35,112 nucleotides of DNA, taken from an uncultured Clostridium sp. Lineage in GTDB: Bacteria; Bacillota; Clostridia; Lachnospirales; Lachnospiraceae. Both the position numbers and the translations under genes were made by a program. This document shows, piece after piece, positions 17,420 to 25,607 of this stretch. The notes beneath the pieces were generated by a model. The model was not told where the DNA came from, searched no databases, and saw only the letters and a program-made list of their open reading frames with translations. The first letter of the stretch is position 1. Every line of letters starts with the position of its first letter. Location of the stretch: NCBI GenBank assembly GCA_945915475.1, contig CAMEFI010000033.1:1-35112 (forward strand). Direction: 5' to 3'.

Positions 17420-18340
17420 CTACCAAAGTGTATGCCATTTTCCTTTATAATCTGCCTTCTGCTTCTTTTGCGGATCCGCCTTGCATTTATCGCATAAGGT
17501 TCCTGTCCGGATCGGGGCTCCGCACGCTGCACACGGAACGCGAACCGAAGAACTCTTAGGAATCTCAAGATATTCATTCCGAAAAAAGTATTCAATAATT
17601 CTCCGTGGGACTCCAGTCTCCCGTTCGATCACGATTGCGGAAGTTGCACCTGCTTTCTCTAAATAATTCCTTATCGTCTGAAAATCATCATAGTTATCTC
17701 TGCCACACCGGACACAGCGGTAGGTACCAATCGTAATATTCTCTAAATCTTTGCAGCCGCAATACTGACAGGCAAGGGGGATCCTGTTCATCCGTAATGC
17801 ATTGGAATTACTCCGATTGCGGTTATTTCCGGAAGAAATAGCCGTAAGAACCCTTTTCTTCGGGTCTCCCGGTTCCATATTCCTGTCAGCTTCTCTTACC
17901 TGTTGAGGCGCCTTACCCGGTTCCGGCTGTTGCAAATCCGGTAATATCTGATAAATCTGTTTCTGCAGCTGTTCAAATGCACGCTCGGGATTCCTCGCAT
18001 AAGAAATCATCTGCACATTATTCAGATAAAACCGAAAAGTATCATTGATGACTACCTCCCGTATTTCAAAGGGAATAATGGTTTTTCGATTACAGATTGC
18101 ATTATCAATCTCCTTCTCCACCCAGATAGAATCCTGGGACATCGGAGATAACACCAGCAAAAAAAGACTACACTGCTGGATTGCTTTCGGTATCTCTCTT
18201 GCATAACTCGATCCTGCAGGTATCATTTCCGGTGCTTTCCAGTAACTTACACCCATACTGTCCAGCTGCTTCACTATTCTCTTAACAAACTCCTCATCAC
18301 GGGAGCTGTAACTGATAAAAACGGAATGTTCCTGTGCCAT
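17420..18340 (-). CDS. TIR domain protein with two zinc ribbons
   Basis: A 306-residue protein. Residues 4-118 form a bacterial TIR domain (VFISYSSRDEEFVKRI at the start). The motif W73-V-E-K-E77 matches the WVxKE motif of NAD-cleaving TIR domains such as SARM1, so E77 is the probable catalytic glutamate. A low-complexity linker (135-185) leads to a C-terminal module: zinc ribbon C191/C194/C209/C212, a helical HTH-like part (218-262, ending TGVPRRIIEYFFRNEYLEI), then a second ribbon C270/C273/C283/C286. The HTH plus second ribbon resembles the YvyF-type flagellar-operon protein. GGAGG lies 9 bases before the ATG. NADase, scaffold or effector roles are all open; the neighbouring cyclase suggests signalling. 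Confidence 0.85.
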   Translation of the reverse strand: MAQEHSVFISYSSRDEEFVKRIVKQLDSMGVSYWKAPEMIPAGSSYAREIPKAIQQCSLFLLVLSPMSQDSIWVEKEIDNAICNRKTIIPFEIREVVINDTFRFYLNNVQMISYARNPERAFEQLQKQIYQILPDLQQPEPGKAPQQVREADRNMEPGDPKKRVLTAISSGNNRNRSNSNALRMNRIPLACQYCGCKDLENITIGTYRCVRCGRDNYDDFQTIRNYLEKAGATSAIVIERETGVPRRIIEYFFRNEYLEIPKSSSVRVPCAACGAPIRTGTLCDKCKADPQKKQKADYKGKWHTLW

Positions 18341-18368
18341 ATCTCTTCCTCCTGCCTGTTTCCATTCC

Positions 18369-19373
18369 CTATGAGGCCATCACCCGGTTCCGTCCGGACA
18401 TCTTTGCCTTATATAAGCGGGCATCTACCTCTTCCACATTCTCATTCAATGACTGATTCCGGTCTACCTGCTTCACTCCAAAGGACATGGTAATCCGTAT
18501 CTCATTTCCCTCAAAGTCACAAACGGATTCCTCCACTTCTTTGCGTATGGTATTTGCAAAAATGACGGCTTTTTCCTCCGTGAAGTCATTCAAAAGCACA
18601 ATAAATTCTTCTCCTCCCCATCTTGCAGCCAGTCCCTTTCCTGCGGTGGCCATCCGCAGTCTGTCCGCCACCGACACCAAAACCGCATCTCCTGCATTAT
18701 GGCCATATGTATCATTGACCTTTTTGAAAAAATCAATGTCACACATTACAAGGGATGTTGTACATGCTGCCGCATCCGGTTTCTGAATCTCCCCATAATA
18801 ATCGTGGAATCCCCGCCGGTTCTTCAGATGGGTAAGGGGATCTAACTGGGTCTCCTCGTACAAAATATGTGACTCCAATGTCTTACCGCAAAATACTGCT
18901 GCCAGCGTCAGATGTTTGACGTCCTGTGCATCAAAGGAGCTCTCCTCATCCTCCCCGATCTTGTTGATTGCCTGGTATGCGCCGATGACATCCCCCCTGG
19001 CATTGGTCACCGGAAGACATAAAATAGACTTCGTTGTATATCCGGTACTCTTATCCACCTGAGGATTAAAGCGTCCATCCTCATACGGATTATTGATGAC
19101 GATTGTTTTTTTATTCTCAATGGATGCCCCAACTATGCCGGATCCTTCCGGCACTACAATCCGTTCACTGCCAAGTGCCGCTAATGTCCAATACTGTTTC
19201 TTAGCACGATCCCAGTACCAAAAAGATGCCCGTTCAGAATTCACAAGTGTTCTTCCCAGATCGGTCAACAGCAATATGGTTGGTATAAATTCCTTCTCCT
19301 CTACCAGCTGATTCATATAATAGAAAATCTGTTCCAGCATTTCTTCTGCCTGCAGCAATTGCTTATTGTGCAT
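18369..19373 (-). CDS. GAF-GGDEF diguanylate cyclase
   Basis: A 334-residue protein predicted to make c-di-GMP. Residues about 20-165 form a GAF domain (VPEGSGIVGASIENKKTIVI, then SILCLPVTNARGDVIGAYQA). The GGDEF domain is at about 175-334: DPLTHLKNRRGF at its start, metal site CDIDFFKKVND (D212), and the active loop RWGGEEF at 251-257. The product-inhibition I-site (RxxD just before the loop) is missing: the positions hold A244 and G247. GGAGG lies 7-8 bases before the ATG; it begins 25 bases after the TIM-barrel gene and is followed 28 bases later by the TIR gene. Confidence 0.92.
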   Translation of the reverse strand: MHNKQLLQAEEMLEQIFYYMNQLVEEKEFIPTILLLTDLGRTLVNSERASFWYWDRAKKQYWTLAALGSERIVVPEGSGIVGASIENKKTIVINNPYEDGRFNPQVDKSTGYTTKSILCLPVTNARGDVIGAYQAINKIGEDEESSFDAQDVKHLTLAAVFCGKTLESHILYEETQLDPLTHLKNRRGFHDYYGEIQKPDAAACTTSLVMCDIDFFKKVNDTYGHNAGDAVLVSVADRLRMATAGKGLAARWGGEEFIVLLNDFTEEKAVIFANTIRKEVEESVCDFEGNEIRITMSFGVKQVDRNQSLNENVEEVDARLYKAKMSGRNRVMAS

Positions 19374-19398
19374 ATTCGCTCCTCCAATGTCTTGTATT

Positions 19399-20181
19399 CT
19401 AGGATAAAAAACCTTTGAAATGATTCTTTAAATATTCCAAGGAACGCCTCTGGTTTTCTGGTGACGTTGTCTCAATTAAAATGCTGGAATCATAAAAATA
19501 CCGCTCCCGATATTTCATAAACTGACCCCAGTTAATCTGTCCATCTCCTACTGCAAGATGCTGATCCTTCCGAAAATCGTTATCATTAATATGAACATGT
19601 TTGATATAAGGGGACAATCCCTGCACCCAGAGTTCCATCGGTGAATGGGAAATACTGGCATGGGCATAGTCAAAACACACACCATAATTACCATATGCAC
19701 TTAACCGCTCCGAAATAGCAATCATAAGCTCCGGATCCGTATCAAACATGTTCTCTAAATAGATCTCGGTATCCGGATATCTCTTCAATAGACACTCCAT
19801 GTACCGGGATGTCAGCTCTACTGCCCGTTTGTCATATTCCTCACCGGAAAGCATGGGACTATAGTTCGTGTGAAAAACAACACCCTTTGCGCCAAGGCGC
19901 ACTGCAACCTTCATACTCTGTTCCATCCGAAGCTCCGAAATCTCTCTTATTCTCGGATCATAACTGAACACCACAATGTCGAAAAAAGCCCCATGCATCG
20001 TGCTTCCTTCCGGTAAACCATTCTTCTGATAAAGTGCAATTAACCGGTTCATCTCATCCTGATTCTCAAGTGCGTCCGGATGATAGAAATCATTCACTTC
20101 AAACCCAACGTTATACTCCCTTGCCAAAGCTTTATATTCCTCTATATCCTTTGCAAGTGATACAATCAATATCTTTCCCAT
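19399..20181 (-). CDS. Sugar phosphate isomerase/epimerase-like TIM-barrel protein
   Basis: A 260-residue protein of the xylose-isomerase-like / AP endonuclease 2 TIM-barrel superfamily. Conserved metal-ligand positions are visible: E in FEVNDF, H in VFHTNYSP, E in IYLENMFD, D and H in CFDYAHA, H and D in KHVHINDND, and E in ILIETTSPE. The substrate is unknown. The ATG at 20181 has AGAGGGG 5-6 bases upstream; the frame also opens with TTG at 20214, which has no site. It is the first gene of the run that continues through the GGDEF, TIR and cyclase genes, divergent from the dehydrogenase gene. Confidence 0.85.
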   Translation of the reverse strand: MGKILIVSLAKDIEEYKALAREYNVGFEVNDFYHPDALENQDEMNRLIALYQKNGLPEGSTMHGAFFDIVVFSYDPRIREISELRMEQSMKVAVRLGAKGVVFHTNYSPMLSGEEYDKRAVELTSRYMECLLKRYPDTEIYLENMFDTDPELMIAISERLSAYGNYGVCFDYAHASISHSPMELWVQGLSPYIKHVHINDNDFRKDQHLAVGDGQINWGQFMKYRERYFYDSSILIETTSPENQRRSLEYLKNHFKGFLS

Positions 20182-20227
20182 AATACCCCTCTGTACAAAT
20201 TCAACCAACTCCAACTCGCTATTTTCT

Positions 20228-20233
20228 ATTATA
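20228..20233 (-). promoter_or_regulatory. -10 element for TIM-barrel/signalling run
   Basis: Minus strand TATAAT about 47 bases before the preferred start; the -35 (TTGCTT at 17 bases) matches only TTG. Likely promoter of the run down to 11747. Confidence 0.45.
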
Positions 20234-20290
20234 CTATCTTGTCCTCATGAAAGCAACGAAACTTGAATAAAAATTCTCTCTAAGTTATAG

Positions 20291-20296
20291 TATAAT
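20291..20296 (+). promoter_or_regulatory. -10 element of glycerol-1-phosphate dehydrogenase-like gene
   Basis: TATAAT 33 bases before the ATG; no good -35 at standard spacing, TTGAAT lies 22 bases upstream. Confidence 0.4.
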
Positions 20297-20329
20297 GTAT
20301 GTAAACTACGTTACGCAAGGAGGCACATC

Positions 20330-21394
20330 ATGAGTAAACAATGCAACGCATATATCGCAATCCCTACCCTGTTGAAGGTGGAACCGGGTGCACTCTGTAA
20401 TCTGGGCAGTTATTTCAGACAGGTTAATATCCGGAAGGTGGTTATTTTCTTTGGCAACGGTCTCATCGACATGTTCGGTTCTCTTGTTATGAAATCTTTA
20501 TCCGATGCCCACATTGATGTATTAGAATATCAGGAATTAGATTCCATCAAACTCGAAGATATCACATCTCTTGCTTTTAACCTTCCAGTCAAAACCCAGG
20601 CTGTAGTAGGAATCGGAGGCGGCAAGGTTATAGATGCTGCCAAATACATGGCATTTCTCCGTAAGCTTCCATTTATCAGCATTCCCACCTCTGCTTCCAG
20701 TGACGGATTTTCCAGTGCCAGTGCTTCTTTACTGGTGGACGGCAGGCGGAATTCTGTACCCGCTAAGATGGCATATGGAATCATAGCAGATACCGAAGTT
20801 ATCAAAAGTGCTCCGGAACGTTTCCTATACTCCGGCATTGGTGATATGGTTTCCAAGATCACAGCGCTTTATGACTGGCAGTACGAGGAAGACCAAGGCT
20901 ATGATGAAGTCAATGACTTTGCCATGATGATTGCCAAAAAAGCTGTCAACAGTTTTGTCCGCACTCCATTTCAAACCATCAAAGATGACTTATTCCTGAA
21001 AGAATTACTGGATTCCTTAGCCATGAGTGGTATTGCCAACGAGATTGCCGGAAACAGTGCTCCTACAAGTGGAAGCGAGCATCTAATCTCCCATGCCCTC
21101 GATAAAATGCTTCCCAATCCACAGCTCCACGGTATTCAGGTAGGTATTGCCACTTATTTGATGAGTCTCGTGCAGGATCATCGTTACAAACGGATTCATA
21201 CCATCTTAACAGACACAGGATTCTTTGACTATGTAAAGACATTGCAGTTAGACATTCATGACTACGAACAGGCCATTGATCTTGCTCCAGGCATCAAGCC
21301 ATTCCGTCATACCTATCTGCATGAGGAAAAATACAGAAAGATTGCAAAACAGATTCTTTTCGAAGACGAAACTTTACAATATATTTTCAATTAA
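20330..21394 (+). CDS. Glycerol-1-phosphate dehydrogenase-like (AraM family)
   Basis: An iron-alcohol-dehydrogenase-fold enzyme of 354 residues, closest in motif pattern to bacterial sn-glycerol-1-phosphate dehydrogenase AraM, which reduces dihydroxyacetone phosphate with NAD(P)H. Visible are the dinucleotide-binding GIGGGKVIDAAKY, IPTSASSDGFSSASASL, the metal Asp in SGIGDMVSK, and the metal His residues in SEHLISHALD and LHGIQVGIAT. Start ATG with AAGGAGG 6 bases upstream. It is the only plus-strand gene in its neighbourhood and appears monocistronic. A different polyol phosphate substrate cannot be excluded. Confidence 0.85.
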   Translation: MSKQCNAYIAIPTLLKVEPGALCNLGSYFRQVNIRKVVIFFGNGLIDMFGSLVMKSLSDAHIDVLEYQELDSIKLEDITSLAFNLPVKTQAVVGIGGGKVIDAAKYMAFLRKLPFISIPTSASSDGFSSASASLLVDGRRNSVPAKMAYGIIADTEVIKSAPERFLYSGIGDMVSKITALYDWQYEEDQGYDEVNDFAMMIAKKAVNSFVRTPFQTIKDDLFLKELLDSLAMSGIANEIAGNSAPTSGSEHLISHALDKMLPNPQLHGIQVGIATYLMSLVQDHRYKRIHTILTDTGFFDYVKTLQLDIHDYEQAIDLAPGIKPFRHTYLHEEKYRKIAKQILFEDETLQYIFN

Positions 21395-21454
21395 CTCAAA
21401 GCTAATATTATACTCAAGATAGCTTCACCATCGCTCCGGACTGTTCCATTGATT

Positions 21455-22399
21455 TCAGTTCAAAAGGGATGACACATAAGCTGTCACCTGTTCCAGAACC
21501 ATCTGCATCAGCCGTTTTCTTGCTTCCACGCTTGCCCATGCAGCATGTGGTGTAATGAGCAGCCTCCGGCTATCCCGTATCTGAAGAAGCGGATTATCAG
21601 GAGTAACAGGTTCTTTGCAAAGCACATCCAGTCCCGCTGCCGCTATCTCCCCATCTCTTAACGCTTCATATAAGTCCTGTTCAACCACAATCGGTCCTCG
21701 CCCCAGATTTAAAAAAATACAGGATGATTTCATTTTGGAAAATGCTTCCCTATTCATTAAACTCTGGGTATATTCATTTAACGGTGCATGCACAGATAGA
21801 ATATCAGCAGCTTCAAGAAGGGTGTCAAAGTCTACCTGTTCATATCCCACCTGAGGCGCCCTGCCGGATGCGGAATAATAGATCACATGGGCGCCAAACG
21901 CCTCTGCAATATCCGCCACCCGTCTTCCAATGGCACCAAGACCGATAATTCCCCATGTTTTACCCTGTATTTCTGTAAAGGTTTCTGCAAAATGCGTAAA
22001 AATCGGACTCTTTGCATATTCACCATTTTTCACATAATCATCATAATATCGTAGCTTTTCCAGAAGATAGAACAACATCGCAAAGGTATGCTGTGCTACC
22101 GTCTCTGTCGAATATCCTGCCACATTATGCCATTGGATTCCTCTTTCTTCCAAATATTCCTTATCCAGATTATTGGTTCCTGTTGCCGTTACACAAACAA
22201 GTTTCAGTGCATTGGCTGTTCCAATGGTCTGCGCATTTACCGGCACCTTATTCACAAGAATAACCTCTGCGTCCTGTACCCGTTCCGGCACTTCTTCCGA
22301 TAACGAATAATCATATCTTACCACTTCTCCTAATTTTTCAAATCCCGACCAGTCAATATCTTCTCCCACTGTCCGGGCATCCAGAACCACTATTTTCAT
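21455..22399 (-). CDS. D-2-hydroxyacid dehydrogenase (NAD-binding)
   Basis: A 314-residue member of the D-isomer specific 2-hydroxyacid dehydrogenases (glycerate/hydroxypyruvate reductase type). The Rossmann motif is GIIGLGAIGRRVADIAEAFG, with catalytic Arg in LNLGRGPIV, Glu region in VLCKEPV, and His in ITPHAAWAS. The ATG at 22399 is chosen because AAGGAG (22409-22414) lies 9 bases upstream; the frame extends to 22426. It follows the short-chain dehydrogenase gene by 46 bases on the same strand without a visible terminator, so the two are probably co-transcribed. Exact substrate uncertain. Confidence 0.9.
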   Translation of the reverse strand: MKIVVLDARTVGEDIDWSGFEKLGEVVRYDYSLSEEVPERVQDAEVILVNKVPVNAQTIGTANALKLVCVTATGTNNLDKEYLEERGIQWHNVAGYSTETVAQHTFAMLFYLLEKLRYYDDYVKNGEYAKSPIFTHFAETFTEIQGKTWGIIGLGAIGRRVADIAEAFGAHVIYYSASGRAPQVGYEQVDFDTLLEAADILSVHAPLNEYTQSLMNREAFSKMKSSCIFLNLGRGPIVVEQDLYEALRDGEIAAAGLDVLCKEPVTPDNPLLQIRDSRRLLITPHAAWASVEARKRLMQMVLEQVTAYVSSLLN

Positions 22400-22445
22400 C
22401 TTCTGCCACTCCTTCCTGTCATCCATAACCGGCTAAAACATCATC

Positions 22446-23219
22446 TTACAGGTGTTGCTGCCGCAGCCAGATCTTCATCATGATTCTCTGTGGTAATATC
22501 TTCGCAACTAAATGTGCCAATTTTACATAGAAACTATACACAGAGATATCCTTATTCTTATCTGCATCCCGGATTGCTTTCTTTGCCACCACATCCGGTG
22601 TTACCATCATACAAAACCGGCTTGTTGCTTTTGCAGCCCCGATCAGACCATTGTCAATGAGATCCGTCTTCATCCATCCCGGGCAGACAGCCGTTGCAAC
22701 AATCCCCTTATCCCGTAATTCTACATTTAATGCCCTTGTATAGTTCCGCACAAACGCCTTTGTAGAACTATAAATATTCTGATAAGGCAGCGGTTGAAAG
22801 GATGCCTGGGATGCAATATTGATCAAATGGCTCCCACGTTTCATGTAGGGAATACATACAAGCCCCATCGCCACCAATCCCTTGACATTCAAATCAATCA
22901 TATCAAGGGATTCATCCACTGACAGATCATCATAGGAACAGAACTTAGCAAAACCCGCATTATTGATCAGGTACCGGATCATGACTCCTTCCCTCTCAAT
23001 CGTACCCGCAAACTCCTTAATCTGTTCTTTATTCGACAGATCTCTTGAAAACACTTTTACCTTATTGCCAAATTCATTGACTAATGCATCTAATTTCTGT
23101 TGATTTCTTGCAATTGCCCAGATCTCATCCAGTTCTTCCCGTTCTACCAGGATTTTCACAAATTCTCTTCCAAGTCCTGCACTTGCCCCGGTTACAATTG
23201 CAATTATTTTATTCTTCAT
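22446..23219 (-). CDS. Short-chain dehydrogenase/reductase (SDR)
   Basis: A classical SDR of 257 residues. Cofactor motif TGASAGLG, NNAG, catalytic serine in NIASQAS and the YSSTK motif (Tyr and Lys) are all present, as is the PGWMKTD loop. The ATG at 23219 has AGGAT 8 bases upstream; the frame runs on to 23291 but the extra residues overlap the promoter. Divergent from pckA. Substrate unknown. Confidence 0.9.
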   Translation of the reverse strand: MKNKIIAIVTGASAGLGREFVKILVEREELDEIWAIARNQQKLDALVNEFGNKVKVFSRDLSNKEQIKEFAGTIEREGVMIRYLINNAGFAKFCSYDDLSVDESLDMIDLNVKGLVAMGLVCIPYMKRGSHLINIASQASFQPLPYQNIYSSTKAFVRNYTRALNVELRDKGIVATAVCPGWMKTDLIDNGLIGAAKATSRFCMMVTPDVVAKKAIRDADKNKDISVYSFYVKLAHLVAKILPQRIMMKIWLRQQHL

Positions 23220-23252
23220 AATCAGATCCTCTAAATCATAAATATTGTTATC

Positions 23253-23282
23253 ATTATAATAAGAAACTTCAGAAAAAATCAA
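23253..23282 (-). promoter_or_regulatory. Promoter of SDR/2-hydroxyacid dehydrogenase genes
   Basis: Minus strand TTGATT, 18 bases, TATAAT, 33 bases before the start codon. Confidence 0.5.
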
Positions 23283-23312
23283 TAAAAACAAAAAAATTTT
23301 AATTAGATTTTA

Positions 23313-23340
23313 TTGATTTTATATTTCATTTATGTATAAT
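23313..23340 (+). promoter_or_regulatory. Promoter of pckA
   Basis: TTGATT (23313-23318), 16 bases, perfect TATAAT (23335-23340) in an AT-rich region. It gives a leader of about 90 bases. Confidence 0.65.
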
Positions 23341-23437
23341 TAGAAGGTGGGTGTCAAGAAATCATTCCCATAAGGATATCATTTATCTGCATTTGCAGAT
23401 GATTATCAATACAAAAAGAAAAGAGGTTATAAGTAAC

Positions 23438-25051
23438 ATGGCAAACATCGATTTAAGCAAGTATGGTATTACCGGAACTACTGAGATTGTTTACAACCCT
23501 TCTTACGATTTACTTTTCGAGGAAGAGACAAAGTCTTCAAATGAAGGTTATGAGGTTGGTCAGAACACAGAACTTGACGCTGTCAATGTTATGACAGGTA
23601 TTTACACAGGACGTTCTCCTAAAGACAAATTTATCGTTGAAGATCAGAACTCCAAGGATACAGTGTGGTGGGATTCAGAGGAATATCACAATGACAACCA
23701 CCCTATGTCAGAGGATACATGGAAAGCTGTTAAGGAGATTGCTCAGAAGGAGCTTTCTAACAAGAAGTTATTCGTAGTAGATGCATTCTGCGGAGCAAAC
23801 AAAGATACTCGTATGGCTGTACGTTTCATCGTTGAGGTTGCTTGGCAGGCACACTTTGTTGAGAACATGTTCATCAAGCCAACTGCTGATGAGTTGAAAG
23901 ACTTCGAGCCAGACTTCGTTGTATACAACGCTTCTAAGGCCAAAGTTGAGAACTACAAAGAATTAGGTCTTAACTCTGAGACTTGTGTAGCATTTAATAT
24001 CTCAAGCAGAGAGCAGGTTATTATCAATACATGGTACGGTGGAGAAATGAAGAAAGGTATGTTCTCTATGATGAACTACTACTTGCCACTTAAGGGTATT
24101 GCTTCTATGCACTGTTCTGCTAACACAGATATGGAAGGTAAGAACACAGCAATCTTCTTCGGTCTTTCAGGAACAGGTAAGACAACCCTTTCTACAGATC
24201 CTAAGAGATTATTGATCGGTGATGACGAGCACGGCTGGGATGATAACGGCGTATTCAACTTCGAGGGTGGATGCTACGCTAAGGTTATCGGCCTTGACAA
24301 AGAGTCTGAGCCGGATATCTACAACGCCATCAAGAGAGACGCTCTTCTTGAGAACGTAAGTGTTGCAGAAGATGGTAAGATTGATTTCGACGACAAGAGT
24401 GTGACAGAGAATACTCGTGTATCTTATCCAATCGACCACATTGACAATATTGTTTCTAAAGTAAATGGTATCTCTGCAGGTCCTGCTGCTCAGAATGTTA
24501 TCTTCCTTTCAGCAGATGCATTTGGAGTACTTCCACCAGTATCTATTCTGACACCAGAACAGACACAGTACTATTTCTTATCAGGATTCACTGCAAAGCT
24601 TGCTGGTACAGAGCGCGGAATCACAGAGCCTACTCCTACATTCTCAGCATGTTTCGGACAGGCTTTCTTAGAGCTTCATCCTACGAAATACGGTGAAGAG
24701 CTTGTTAAGAGAATGGAGAAGAGCGGTGCTAAGGCTTACTTAGTTAACACCGGATGGAATGGAACCGGTAAGCGTATCACTATTAAGGATACTCGTGGTA
24801 TCATCGATGCAATCTTAAGCGGTGACATTAACAAGGCTCCTACTAAGAAGATTCCTTACTTCAACTTTGAAGTTCCTACAGAACTTCCTGGTGTAGATTC
24901 CGGTATCTTAGATCCTCGTGATACTTATGCGGATGCTTCTGAATGGGAGACAAAGGCTAAGGATTTAGCTGCAAGATTCAACAAGAACTTCAAGAAATAT
25001 GAGACCAACGAAGCTGGTAAAGCTTTAGTATCTGCTGGTCCTCAGCTTTAA
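23438..25051 (+). CDS. pckA: ATP-dependent phosphoenolpyruvate carboxykinase
   Basis: Interconverts oxaloacetate and phosphoenolpyruvate with ATP/ADP; in gut anaerobes it often runs in the CO2-fixing direction. The 537-residue protein shows [12 protein letters not shown] (about 56-67), the kinase loop GLSGTGKT (242-249), the metal motif GDDEHGW (261-267) and the EGGCYAK motif that follows. The frame opens with GTG at 23351, but the ATG at 23438 gives the normal family length and N-terminus; its AGAGG site is a little far (about 11 bases). Codon choice is visibly biased (AAG, CTT, GGT), unlike neighbouring genes, which fits high expression. Own promoter and terminator. Confidence 0.97.
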   Translation: MANIDLSKYGITGTTEIVYNPSYDLLFEEETKSSNEGYEVGQNTELDAVNVMTGIYTGRSPKDKFIVEDQNSKDTVWWDSEEYHNDNHPMSEDTWKAVKEIAQKELSNKKLFVVDAFCGANKDTRMAVRFIVEVAWQAHFVENMFIKPTADELKDFEPDFVVYNASKAKVENYKELGLNSETCVAFNISSREQVIINTWYGGEMKKGMFSMMNYYLPLKGIASMHCSANTDMEGKNTAIFFGLSGTGKTTLSTDPKRLLIGDDEHGWDDNGVFNFEGGCYAKVIGLDKESEPDIYNAIKRDALLENVSVAEDGKIDFDDKSVTENTRVSYPIDHIDNIVSKVNGISAGPAAQNVIFLSADAFGVLPPVSILTPEQTQYYFLSGFTAKLAGTERGITEPTPTFSACFGQAFLELHPTKYGEELVKRMEKSGAKAYLVNTGWNGTGKRITIKDTRGIIDAILSGDINKAPTKKIPYFNFEVPTELPGVDSGILDPRDTYADASEWETKAKDLAARFNKNFKKYETNEAGKALVSAGPQL

Positions 25052-25071
25052 TACAATCTGATTACAGATGT

Positions 25072-25104
25072 AAAAAGGACGATTCCGGAGAATCGTCCTT
25101 TTTT
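25072..25104 (+). terminator. Rho-independent terminator of pckA
   Basis: Stem AAAAAGGACGATTC / GAATCGTCCTTTTT with loop CGGA, ending in a T-run, 20 bases after the stop. Confidence 0.92.
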
Positions 25105-25147
25105 GTTATGTTTCGAATGGATTGACGTAAGATGTACTCATACCAGA

Positions 25148-25561
25148 TTACAAAACCATGAGCAGCGTTCCTACCCCAATCAATATACAACCAACCACCG
25201 ACTTTGTGGTAACCTGTTCATGTAAAATCAGAAACGCCAGCACCAATGTAATTACAACACTAAGCTTATCAACCGGCACCACTTTAGATGCCTCTCCAAT
25301 CTGCAATGCTTTATAATAACATATCCAGGATGCACCAGTTGCCAATCCTGACAGAATCAGAAACATCCAGCTTTTCCTACTAATATCTCCTAATCCTGTC
25401 TGTGCATTGGTTAAAAAGACCATCCCCCATGCCATAAGCAATACAACCGCCGTGCGGATTGCCGTTGCCAGATTTGAATTCACTCCATCAATTCCTACCT
25501 TTGCAAGAATCGATGTCAATGCTGCAAATATAGATGACAATAATGCCAATACAAACCACAT
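25148..25561 (-). CDS. Half-size EamA (DMT) transporter
   Basis: A 137-residue protein made of a single EamA domain, with about five hydrophobic helices, a conserved basic/aromatic pattern (GASWICYYKALQIGEASKV) and the ending ILIGVGTLLMVL. Single-domain DMT proteins of this size probably function as dimers; the substrate is unknown. GAGG lies 8 bases before the ATG. Confidence 0.85.
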   Translation of the reverse strand: MWFVLALLSSIFAALTSILAKVGIDGVNSNLATAIRTAVVLLMAWGMVFLTNAQTGLGDISRKSWMFLILSGLATGASWICYYKALQIGEASKVVPVDKLSVVITLVLAFLILHEQVTTKSVVGCILIGVGTLLMVL

Positions 25562-25607
25562 ACCTTACACCTCTTATTATTTCTTTCGCAATTTTTATTG
25601 TCTTTCA

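Noticed and set aside
14764-19373. Complete Pycsar or CBASS operon
   Set aside because: No cyclic-nucleotide-binding domain, no CD-NTase and no capping or ubiquitin-like genes; only the cyclase plus TIR pairing is similar.
21400-21426. AAGCTA/TAGCTT pairing between convergent genes as a terminator
   Set aside because: Six base pairs around a 15-base loop and no T-run.
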